Part shown: piece by piece, positions 1 through 5,408 of the stretch
Numbering within the stretch: position 1 is the stretch's first letter
How the letters are laid out: each line of letters starts with the position of its first letter
Source: Parachlamydiaceae bacterium
GTDB taxonomy: Bacteria; Chlamydiota; Chlamydiia; Chlamydiales; Parachlamydiaceae
Reading direction: 5' to 3'
DNA length: 7,855 nucleotides
NCBI GenBank assembly: GCA_013698165.1
Contig: JACCVN010000052.1
Coordinates: 1-7,855 of the forward strand
The notes under the pieces: model-generated
Seen by the model: the letters and a program-made list of their open reading frames with translations, nothing else
Told to the model about the DNA's origin: nothing
Database searches by the model: none
Program-made: the position numbers and the translations under genes

Positions 1-9
1 CAGCCTAGA

Positions 10-75
10 TTGAGCTAAAATATTAAATCTAAGCTAATTGAAAATACAAAAAAAGGAGTTTAAATAATCAAAAAG
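10..75 (+). promoter_or_regulatory. Orphan leader: Shine-Dalgarno-like site without a start codon
   Basis: An A-rich stretch ends in AAAAGGAG (51-58), a strong Shine-Dalgarno match. No ATG, GTG or TTG follows at the usual 5-10 bases. The next ATG is at 76, 17 bases after the GGAG, and opens a 63-codon frame that runs straight through the long hairpin at 111-250, so it is unlikely to be a gene. TTGAGC (10-15) is a possible -35 box, but I see no good -10 at the right distance. This could be the 5' remnant of a gene interrupted by the repeat element, or chance. Low confidence. Confidence 0.25.
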
Positions 76-95
76 ATGGTTACCTTGCGCAAAGT

Positions 96-114
96 CCTAA
101 AGTCGAGACAGAGA
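96..114 (+). repeat. Copy of dispersed CCTAAAGTC-type motif (left island)
   Basis: These 19 bases match the reverse complement of 5316-5334 at 18 of 19 positions, the only difference being G/A at base 10. Related copies are at 5213-5231, 5365-5384 and, more diverged, 5061-5081 (minus strand). This copy sits directly at the foot of the long hairpin and points into it. It may be a terminal repeat of a small non-autonomous element. Confidence 0.5.
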
Positions 115-250
115 ACACAGAGAGAGGGGCAGCGCTTTGCATTCTTCACCCTTATGCCGTTGAGGTCGGATTCTTTAGCTGCTAAAGAACTCCCACGTCA
201 ACGGCATAAGGGTGAAGAATGCAAAGCATTGCCCTCCTCTCTGTGTGGGC
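111..250. repeat. Long inverted repeat (hairpin) in noncoding DNA
   Basis: Bases 134-163 are perfectly complementary to 198-227, a 30-bp arm. Pairing continues outward with a few mismatches (about 115-133 with 228-246). It also continues inward: 165-170 pairs with 191-196 apart from one C/C mismatch, and 171-179 pairs with 181-189 around a single central base. Almost the whole segment can therefore fold as one hairpin. There is no T-run directly after it, so it is not a typical intrinsic terminator. A miniature inverted-repeat element or a structured RNA fits better. The 63-codon frame crossing it (76-267) simply reads both arms and is not called as a gene. The remaining noncoding DNA to 361 shows only A/T runs and no clear feature. 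Confidence 0.85.
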
Positions 251-361
251 CTGTGGTAGTTAACTAGCAAAGAGCATCGAAACTATAGCTTTTTAAACAG
301 ACTCTGACTTTTTTTTAAATAGAATCAGCCGCTAATAGCTCGTAAAAAAATGCCAAAGGAA

Positions 362-1414
362 TTAATCGATGAGCTCCAAAGCTTGATCAAGATCGTTGAT
401 CAAGTCCTGAACATCTTCAATGCCCACAGAAAAGCGCACTAGACCTTCTCTGAGGTTATTTGTTGAACCATCATTAGATAGATTTCTTGGATTATTTCTT
501 CCGGCGGGATGATCAACTAATGATTCAACAGCACCAAAATTAGGAGAAAGAGAAAAAAGAGACAGGGCATCCACAAGCTTAGAAGTGGATTCTAACGATA
601 AGCTGAAATCCGCTGAAAGTAACCCCCCAAATCCCAGCATCTGCTTTTTTGCAATGGCATAGCTTGTATGCTCAGGAAGACCTGGATAATAGACATTTTC
701 AACTTTGGGATGATTATTCAAAAATTTCGCAATTTTCAAAGCATTCTCTTCGTGTTTTTGCATTCTAATGGCCATCGTCTTAATGCTGCCATCAAGACGA
801 TCAAAAGACTCAAGCCTTGTTCGCCTGGATAAAAGCTCTTTGTGCATATCAGAGCTATTGGTAGTGATAATCCCCGCTGTAGACTCAGGTTTGCCCGTAA
901 AATAATTGGCCCTGGTATAGCAGACTAATTCAGCCCCCCATTTCAAAGGATTTTGAAAATATGGGGTCGCCAAGCTATTGTCAACAATGGTCAAAACGCC
1001 ATGTCGTTTAGCAATTTTTGTGCATGCTTCGATATCAAAAACTTCAAAATAGAAATCTGTTGGCGACTGCAATAGGAGTAAAGAGACATTTTTCGATAAC
1101 GCCTTTTCTAGAGACTCACAACCATTGAAAACCAATGTTTCATGCTTTATGTCAAACTGTTGAAATACTGAAGCTAAATTGGAAATGCCCAGCCCATACG
1201 GTGTGACTAACTCAACAACCTTATCCCCTGGAGATAGAATTCCAGCGATTGCCATTAAAGCGCTGGAACTCGAAGGAAATATCACTGCATGTTCAGCTTC
1301 ATCTAAAGACGCCAGAATAGATTCTAAAACTAAAACTTCACTTTTCGGATCATAAACCCCTGGATCATCATAAACTCTGATCTCAGGGTGAATCGCTTTT
1401 GTGGAAAATTTCAT
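362..1414 (-). CDS. Cys/Met-metabolism PLP-fold protein lacking the PLP lysine
   Basis: A 350-residue protein of the trans-sulfuration family (cystathionine gamma-synthase, cystathionine and methionine lyases; fold type I). Family landmarks are visible: YG at 73-74 (the PLP-stacking Tyr), VDNSLATPYFQNPL at 144-157 with Asp145 as the PLP-pyridine Asp, FGAVESLVDHPA at 293-304, and VRFSVGIED at 326-334 with Arg327 as the expected carboxylate binder. The active-site lysine segment, usually S-x-T-K-Y-x-x-G-H, reads YTRANYFTGK at 166-175, so Asn170 stands where the Schiff-base Lys should be. The N-terminal Tyr-x-Arg motif and the SSGM phosphate loop are also altered (PSSSS at 47-51), and SPTNP is SPTDF at 117-121. 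The usual chemistry is therefore doubtful. The protein could be a pseudo-enzyme or have a changed role. It starts 15 bases after the stop of the VKOR fusion, so the two are probably co-transcribed. The Shine-Dalgarno is weak. The family is roughly 380-400 residues, so the N-terminus is short. Confidence 0.9.
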   Translation of the reverse strand: MKFSTKAIHPEIRVYDDPGVYDPKSEVLVLESILASLDEAEHAVIFPSSSSALMAIAGILSPGDKVVELVTPYGLGISNLASVFQQFDIKHETLVFNGCESLEKALSKNVSLLLLQSPTDFYFEVFDIEACTKIAKRHGVLTIVDNSLATPYFQNPLKWGAELVCYTRANYFTGKPESTAGIITTNSSDMHKELLSRRTRLESFDRLDGSIKTMAIRMQKHEENALKIAKFLNNHPKVENVYYPGLPEHTSYAIAKKQMLGFGGLLSADFSLSLESTSKLVDALSLFSLSPNFGAVESLVDHPAGRNNPRNLSNDGSTNNLREGLVRFSVGIEDVQDLINDLDQALELID

Positions 1415-1429
1415 TCCAATGCACCGACC

Positions 1430-2500
1430 CTACTTACTTTTCAAAGTATCTAGCGTATTTAAAATGGCTTTTTCACTAATTTCTGAGCCAAAAAGTTTTT
1501 TACCTTTCTTATTACTGCTATTGACAATGACAATCGCTGGTGTTTTTGCAAGATCAAACTGAGTCGCTAGATGGTCAAAATATTTAATGCCAGAAGCAAC
1601 ATCAGCATAATTGAGCTGTTTGTAGGTGACTCCCAATTTTTTGGCACCTTCGGTCACTTCTTCTTCTGTGGGTGTATCTGTTTTTAACGAGATTTTTTCA
1701 AGCATATTGCGTAACTTGAAATATTCTTTCTTGTTGTTGATCATGAAGGAAAGGTTAAAGGGTGTAAAATTTAACGATTCATCATGAATTGGTAAATCAA
1801 CAAAAATCACTTTTGCTTTTTCCATGATTTTAGGTAGTGCAGACTCGAGCGCTGGTTCTATTTTTCGGCATGAAGGACATTTCCAATCTGTGAAAATGAA
1901 GACCTCCAGCTTAGTATCTTTCCCACCAAAACCTAGCTTATCTTTTAATTCAGTTTCTACCGCATGAAGCTGATTGAATTTTGCAAATCCCATATGAGAG
2001 AACAAAAATCCTGCAGTAATCATCACTATGGCTCCAAAAGCTTTGAAATAACTCTTCATCGTTCCCCCTTTATCATTTTGAGTAAGCGACACATATAGAT
2101 TTTGTATATACCCAATAATCAACAACAAAACCACTATTAAAACTGTAGATGCAATTGATAGACAAATTGGACACCAGTGGCCGATCACCGCTTTTTGGGC
2201 ATAGGTAAATGTCACCTCGGCACCGAGAGCGCCGAAAACCATTGCACTGCCAAGTATTCGAAGCTCCGAATAGAATCTTGAAAAAATAAATGTCAACAAT
2301 GTAATACAAAAAAACAAGACTCCTATCGGCTCAAAGGCAATCCCATACAAACGATACTTATGCCCTGCAGCACATGTTTCTGAACAGATATTCATCCAAG
2401 CCAAAATTGATAATACAATACCTGCGCATAAGGCAAAGAGTGTGAGTCCAAAAAGCCAATTATGAAGTGATGATTTTCTACTTTTTATCGCTGTGTCCAT
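1430..2500 (-). CDS. VKOR-thioredoxin (DsbB/DsbA-like) disulfide-forming fusion
   Basis: A predicted inner-membrane protein of 356 residues that joins a vitamin K epoxide reductase domain to a periplasmic thioredoxin-like domain. The VKOR part (about 12-135) has four membrane segments, a loop Cys pair (Cys39, Cys43) and the quinone-side CPIC motif (Cys110, Cys113). A fifth hydrophobic segment (151-168) leads to a thioredoxin-fold domain with FTDWKCPSC (Cys208, Cys211) and a TP cis-proline motif at 320-321. In this family the VKOR half reoxidises the thioredoxin half and passes electrons to quinone, so exported proteins gain disulfides. This would suit chlamydial envelopes, which rely on cross-linked Cys-rich proteins. 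I chose ATG at 2500 because a short basic N-terminus then precedes the first membrane segment. A TTG at 2572 would add 24 residues; neither start has a good Shine-Dalgarno. A strong internal start lies at 2059. The gene follows nif3 and precedes the PLP-fold gene on the same strand. Confidence 0.9.
   Translation of the reverse strand: MDTAIKSRKSSLHNWLFGLTLFALCAGIVLSILAWMNICSETCAAGHKYRLYGIAFEPIGVLFFCITLLTFIFSRFYSELRILGSAMVFGALGAEVTFTYAQKAVIGHWCPICLSIASTVLIVVLLLIIGYIQNLYVSLTQNDKGGTMKSYFKAFGAIVMITAGFLFSHMGFAKFNQLHAVETELKDKLGFGGKDTKLEVFIFTDWKCPSCRKIEPALESALPKIMEKAKVIFVDLPIHDESLNFTPFNLSFMINNKKEYFKLRNMLEKISLKTDTPTEEEVTEGAKKLGVTYKQLNYADVASGIKYFDHLATQFDLAKTPAIVIVNSSNKKGKKLFGSEISEKAILNTLDTLKSK
2060..2070 (-). 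promoter_or_regulatory. Strong internal ribosome binding site within the VKOR-thioredoxin gene
   Basis: Read on the minus strand, AAGGGGGAACG is followed by an in-frame ATG at 2059 (Met148 of the 356-residue form). It is a better Shine-Dalgarno than either candidate at the gene's own start. Initiation here would give a 209-residue protein beginning MKSYFKAFGAIVMITAGF, which looks like a signal peptide ending near GFA. That product would be a free DsbA-like thioredoxin. Whether it is used is an inference. Confidence 0.45.
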
Positions 2501-2509
2501 AAGGGAGAA

Positions 2510-2538
2510 TTTATGCTTTGCAACGCCCTTTTCGTCAA
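2510..2538 (-). promoter_or_regulatory. Candidate promoter for the VKOR-thioredoxin gene
   Basis: On the minus strand TTGACG (2538-2533) is followed after 17 bases by CATAAA (2515-2510), a four-of-six -10 match. Transcription would begin within a few bases of the ATG at 2500, giving a nearly leaderless mRNA and fitting the absence of a Shine-Dalgarno there. It would lie inside the gene if the TTG at 2572 were the start. Confidence 0.3.
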
Positions 2539-2590
2539 TAAAAAAATGTTTAATATTAAAAGTAAATACCAAGTCTGAATAAGAGCAAAT

Positions 2591-2661
2591 ATGAAGTCTG
2601 AGGAATTAAGAATGATTAGATGAAAAATTTTTAATTCTTCAGTTCATTTAACAGACTTCAT
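2591..2661 (-). repeat. Intergenic hairpin after nif3
   Basis: ATGAAGTCTG (2591-2600) and its exact reverse complement (2652-2661) form a 10-bp outer stem. A second stem, 2600-2609 with 2631-2640, pairs at 9 of 10 positions. An asymmetric bulge of roughly 11 bases separates the two stems. The hairpin begins 7 bases after the nif3 stop codon. It has no T-run on the exit side, so it may weaken read-through or process the transcript rather than act as a classic terminator. AAGTCTGA also recurs at 2571-2578. Confidence 0.5.
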
Positions 2662-2668
2662 CCTTTGC

Positions 2669-3424
2669 TTAGAATGGGTTTTCTATCTGTATAAAGGCTG
2701 TCGGCAGATCATACTCCTCTTCCAAATGCTGGGCTAGAGCTCGCGGCCCCACCTCTTCAGTATTTGCATGGCCCAGGGCAAAAAAGTTAATTTTTTCTTC
2801 ATAGGCTTGATGCCATACAGGTTCATCAAAACTTCCCGTCACAAAGCAATCGATTCCGGCAGAAGAAGCTTCGATAATGCTTTTGTGAGCGCCGCCAGAG
2901 ATTAGTGCAGCGCTGCGTACCATTTCCTTTCCACCCAAAGCAACATGTGCAGGATGGCTATAGTAGCTCTCTAATTCTTCAAGGAATTCTTGCCGTTCTT
3001 TCTCTGGAAAGGTTCCTTTGACTCCTATTATCTTCCCCTCATATATACCAAAAGGCTGTAGATCTTGCCACCCTAGCTGGCGTGCTGCCATCCAGTTGTT
3101 GCCTAGCTGTTGATGAGCATCCATCGGCAAGTGGTAGGCCAGCAGGGAGATATTATTATCTAAAAGCAATTGCAGTTTTTGACGCTTCGTGCCTTTAATA
3201 ACAAAGCTGTCACGCATCCAGAAAAGGCCATGATGAACAATCAGAACATCCACTCCGGCGGCTACTGCAGCTTCAATTGTCGATAGGCTGGCGCTCACAG
3301 CGGTGGCAATTTTTTTTACAGATGCGTTGCCCTCCACTTGCAATCCATTGACGCAATAATCCGTAAATGCTGAAGCTTGGAAAAGTCCTTCTAAATAGAG
3401 ACAAAGTTCTTGTAATGTAATCAT
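2669..3424 (-). CDS. Nif3-like/DUF34 dinuclear metal-binding protein
   Basis: A 251-residue protein of the Nif3/YbgI (DUF34) family, soluble and cytoplasmic, often described as GTP cyclohydrolase I type 2-like although its physiological role is unsettled. Family metal ligands are all present: His64-His65 in VHHGLFW, His98 and Asp102 in YHLPMDAH, and His219 and Glu223 in GHANTEE. The N-terminal NGLQVEG (26-32) is also typical. The length matches the short bacterial form without the inserted PII-like domain. I start at ATG 3424 (MITLQEL), the conserved family start. An upstream TTG at 3436 would add only four residues (MRFL). A GAG-type Shine-Dalgarno is weak. The gene is divergent from rpiA across about 95 bases and is first in a minus-strand series with the VKOR fusion and the PLP-fold gene. 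Confidence 0.92.
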   Translation of the reverse strand: MITLQELCLYLEGLFQASAFTDYCVNGLQVEGNASVKKIATAVSASLSTIEAAVAAGVDVLIVHHGLFWMRDSFVIKGTKRQKLQLLLDNNISLLAYHLPMDAHQQLGNNWMAARQLGWQDLQPFGIYEGKIIGVKGTFPEKERQEFLEELESYYSHPAHVALGGKEMVRSAALISGGAHKSIIEASSAGIDCFVTGSFDEPVWHQAYEEKINFFALGHANTEEVGPRALAQHLEEEYDLPTAFIQIENPF

Positions 3425-3519
3425 CAGAAATCTCAATATGAATTTTATGGTTCATGAGCCATTACTGGCATCTAGAGGCCGGTATCAAGCAACGACTCAA
3501 TTTTAATAAGATAATAGCA

Positions 3520-4224
3520 ATGCAAACACTCAAAGACCAGGGAAAAAAAGCCGCCGGATACGCTGCGGCCGCGCTTGTCGAAGACGATATGCATGTTGGC
3601 CTTGGAACAGGCACTACAGCCGCCTTTTTCATTGAACATCTTGCAGAACGCTGCCGTAAAGGTTTGAAGATCCTCGCGTTTTCCTCTTCAGAAAAATCAC
3701 TGCAGCTAGCGGTCCAAGGTAAAATTCCAACCGGAGACATAAATCAGCTGACGACCCTTGATTTTACTGCTGACGGAGCAGACGAGATTGATAGACAATT
3801 TCGAATGATTAAAGGCGGCGGTGGAGCTTTATTGCGCGAAAAAATTATCGCTTCCATGAGCAAAGAAATGGTGATCATCATTGACAATCATAAGCTTGTC
3901 GAACGGCTGGGAAAATTTCCCTTGCCAGTAGAAATTACTCAGTTTGGTTGGAAAGCTACCTGCAATCAATTACAAAATCTTAATTTTTTTGGAAAGCTCC
4001 GAGAAAAGAGTGACAAGTCGCTTTTTATTACCGATAACGGAAACTATATATATGACATCACTTTTCCAAGTCCGATTTCTGATCCGGAACCGATCGATAA
4101 ATTGCTAAAAGATATTCCGGGGGTTATGGAGACAGGTTTTTTTTTCAACTTAGCAAAAAAAGTGTTAATCGGATACCCTGACGGAAAAGTGGACGTACGC
4201 CAAAGGCATGAGCATGCTAAATGA
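3520..4224 (+). CDS. rpiA: Ribose-5-phosphate isomerase A
   Basis: A 234-residue cytoplasmic enzyme interconverting ribose 5-phosphate and ribulose 5-phosphate in the non-oxidative pentose phosphate pathway. The hallmarks are the phosphate loop GLGTGTT (27-33), the acidic DGADEID (85-91), and KGGGGALLREK (98-108) with Lys98 and the catalytic Glu107. An ATG at 3454 in the same frame would add 22 residues (MSHYWHLEAG...). That stretch has no family resemblance and would leave only 29 bases to the divergent nif3 start, so I prefer 3520. The Shine-Dalgarno is weak (AATAAGATAAT upstream) and I see no strong promoter between the divergent genes. The 3' end overlaps the downstream nuclease gene by 11 bases, indicating translational coupling. 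E. coli RpiA is 219 residues, so the length is normal. Confidence 0.95.
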   Translation: MQTLKDQGKKAAGYAAAALVEDDMHVGLGTGTTAAFFIEHLAERCRKGLKILAFSSSEKSLQLAVQGKIPTGDINQLTTLDFTADGADEIDRQFRMIKGGGGALLREKIIASMSKEMVIIIDNHKLVERLGKFPLPVEITQFGWKATCNQLQNLNFFGKLREKSDKSLFITDNGNYIYDITFPSPISDPEPIDKLLKDIPGVMETGFFFNLAKKVLIGYPDGKVDVRQRHEHAK

Positions 4225-4627
4225 ATTAATACAACTAACTTTCGATAAAATCATGCAAACGCGCACGTATACTGTTATTGTGCTTGGTGCGCATGGCAAA
4301 CGCTTTGCCATCTATACCGATCCCACGATTGGAAAAACCTTGCAGATGTATCTAACTGGTATCGAAAGAGAAAGACCCTTGACACATGACATGGTCAATA
4401 GCGTTTTTAAAGGTTTTGGAATAAAAATTAAGCAGGTCGTCATCAATGATGTCCAAGATTCAATCTACTATTCCCGTTTATTTCTTGAATTGCTGATCGA
4501 CGGCTTAAAACATATTGTTGAAGTAGATTCGCGTCCGAGCGATTGCATCACCCTGGCGCTGATGAATAATATTCCCGTTTTCTGTACGCGTGAAGTTCTC
4601 GACAAAACCGTGGCTGTTACAGATTAA
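4214..4627 (+). CDS. DUF151 / bifunctional nuclease family protein
   Basis: A 137-residue protein of the DUF151 (bifunctional nuclease) family. The defining motif is VDSRPSDCITLAL (105-117; the family has RPSDAIALA), preceded by the two conserved stretches beginning YTVIVLGAHGK and RPLTHDMV. Plant and bacterial members have been reported to have nuclease activity; the cellular role here is unknown. The start at ATG 4214 is favoured because AAAGG (4202-4206) lies 7 bases before it. The ATG at 4208 is only one base from that site and would add two residues. It overlaps the end of rpiA by 11 bases, so both are probably on one transcript. It converges with ptsH, with 48 bases between the stop codons. 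Confidence 0.85.
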   Translation: MLNELIQLTFDKIMQTRTYTVIVLGAHGKRFAIYTDPTIGKTLQMYLTGIERERPLTHDMVNSVFKGFGIKIKQVVINDVQDSIYYSRLFLELLIDGLKHIVEVDSRPSDCITLALMNNIPVFCTREVLDKTVAVTD

Positions 4628-4632
4628 CAAAT

Positions 4633-4668
4633 TGGGAATATGGACCTGCGAAAGTGAAGCCTATCCCA
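4633..4668. terminator. Weak hairpin between convergent genes
   Basis: TGGGAATA (4633-4640) can pair with TATCCCA (4662-4668), giving seven pairs with one bulged A and a 21-base loop. It lies in the 48 bases between the converging DUF151 and ptsH stop codons, where a bidirectional terminator would be expected. There is no T-run on either strand, so support is weak. Confidence 0.25.
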
Positions 4669-4675
4669 TTCGACT

Positions 4676-4969
4676 CTAATATCTAATGTTGAAATTGTTG
4701 CTGGCGAGAGCTAGCAATGAAGCGACGGCCTTATCAGCATCTTTACCTTTTGCGATGACCTTTATCCTGGAACCTTTTTCTGCTGCTAGCATTAAAATCC
4801 CAAGCAATGATTTCGCGTTGATTTCTGTTTTCTGATATGTGAGCCTGACATCAGAAGAAAAACTGGCAGCGCATTTGACAATTTCTGTCGAGGGACGCGT
4901 ATGCAAACCACGATCATTGCGAACAATGAAAATTCCTTTGGCTGTCGTTTCTACGGGTGCAAGCTTCAT
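4676..4969 (-). CDS. ptsH: Phosphocarrier protein HPr
   Basis: A 97-residue HPr, the small cytoplasmic carrier that takes phosphate from Enzyme I of the phosphotransferase system. The active-site segment GLHTRPSTEIV (21-31) carries the phosphorylated His23 (His15 in E. coli numbering) and Arg25. NAKSLLGIL (51-59) carries Ser54, equivalent to the regulatory Ser46 that HPr kinase modifies where that enzyme exists. The start has an N-terminal extension of about eight residues before the usual first strand (KGIFIVRN). The ATG at 4969 is preceded by GAGAAAG, a moderate Shine-Dalgarno. No Enzyme I or transporter gene lies alongside in this window, so a regulatory role rather than sugar transport is possible, as has been suggested for the reduced chlamydial PTS. 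The gene diverges from pepF across 439 noncoding bases. Confidence 0.93.
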   Translation of the reverse strand: MKLAPVETTAKGIFIVRNDRGLHTRPSTEIVKCAASFSSDVRLTYQKTEINAKSLLGILMLAAEKGSRIKVIAKGKDADKAVASLLALASNNFNIRY

Positions 4970-5060
4970 AACTTTCTCGGTGAATATAAATAAGAATGAC
5001 TCTTGGAGTTCAAATACTCGCTATCCGAATTAATATGCAAACAATATTTTTTAATATGGG

Positions 5061-5231
5061 AGGACAGACTCAATTTTTAGGATTTTTAAAGGATGCTAGC
5101 GCAATCTTTTGACCTATAGCGGTTTATAATTCATACCCCCAACTCAAATGAGTTGGGGGTATGAATTATAAATTACTATGAATCAAAAACTTGCGTATAG
5201 TGCCCTTATAAACCTTAAAGTCAAGTCAGAC
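5061..5231. repeat. Large degenerate palindrome in the ptsH-pepF intergenic region
   Basis: The core is a perfect 24-bp inverted repeat, 5123-5146 against 5149-5172, with a 2-base centre and a C5/G5 block. Imperfect pairing continues outward with small gaps: about 5105-5122 with 5173-5190, then through CTAG-CGCAA near 5097-5104, and out to CAGACT (5065-5070) against AGTCAG (5224-5229). Most arm differences are transitions, as expected for an old palindrome. Each end carries the CCTAAA-type motif (5081-5061 minus, 5213-5231 plus). It lies upstream of both flanking genes, so it terminates neither. Each core arm contains a perfect TATAAT, but the nearest TTGA boxes are only 10 bases away, so I do not call promoters. 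The rest of 4970-5408 has no gene. Confidence 0.75.
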
Positions 5232-5315
5232 TCGAGCCCGTTATTCCCGAATCTCCAGTTTTTCCTAGTTAAAAATCTTATTGTTCCCCTAAGATCGACG
5301 TTTCTGATCAATTAC

Positions 5316-5335
5316 TCTCTGTCTTGACTTTAGGG
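5316..5335 (-). repeat. Copy of dispersed CCTAAAGTC-type motif
   Basis: On the minus strand this reads CCCTAAAGTCAAGACAGAGA. It matches 96-114 at 18 of 19 bases and, extended two bases outward, 5211-5230 at 18 of 20. It faces the 5213-5231 copy, so the two bracket a 123-bp segment as inverted repeats. That segment contains only a small hairpin, ATCTTA (5275-5280) with TAAGAT (5290-5295). Its plus-strand TTGACT (5324-5329) resembles a -35 box, but the -10 position (TCTAGC, 5347-5352) is poor. Confidence 0.5.
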
Positions 5336-5364
5336 TTTTTATGCGTCTAGCACCCTCTTAGAAA

Positions 5365-5384
5365 TCTAAAGTCGAGTCTGTGAG
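5365..5384 (+). repeat. Copy of dispersed CTAAAGTCGAG motif next to pepF
   Basis: CTAAAGTCGAG is shared with the copy at 96-114, while the following GTCTG resembles the minus-strand copy at 5081-5061. A perfect TATAAT (5385-5390) follows immediately. It has no recognisable -35 and lies only 18 bases before the pepF ATG, so a promoter use is doubtful. Confidence 0.4.
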
Positions 5385-5408
5385 TATAATTTTAATGGAG
5401 GATAATTT

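Noticed and set aside
76..267. 63-codon open frame at the left end
   Set aside because: It reads both arms of the long hairpin, its ATG is too far from the Shine-Dalgarno, and the product resembles no protein family I know.
299..316. Terminator with a run of eight T near 309-316
   Set aside because: No stable GC-rich stem precedes the T-run on the plus strand, and it is in the wrong orientation for the minus-strand gene ending at 362.
2073..2309. 78-codon minus-strand frame within the VKOR gene
   Set aside because: It is an out-of-frame shadow of the VKOR domain with no motif or start signal of its own.
3454..3519. Longer rpiA start at ATG 3454
   Set aside because: The 22 extra residues do not resemble the family and would crowd the divergent nif3 start.
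5109..5130. TTGACC and a perfect TATAAT as a promoter inside the palindrome
   Set aside because: The boxes are only 10 bases apart, against the usual 16-18, and a mirror copy exists on the other arm simply because of the symmetry.
5123..5172. Perfect hairpin as a rho-independent terminator
   Set aside because: It lies upstream of both flanking genes, which diverge, and no T-run follows on either strand.
5385..5390. TATAAT as the pepF -10 box
   Set aside because: There is no matching -35 and transcription would start at the Shine-Dalgarno itself.
4970..5408. CRISPR array, tRNA or riboswitch in the largest intergenic gap
   Set aside because: There are no regularly spaced direct repeats, no cloverleaf and no recognisable riboswitch core; only inverted repeats are seen.
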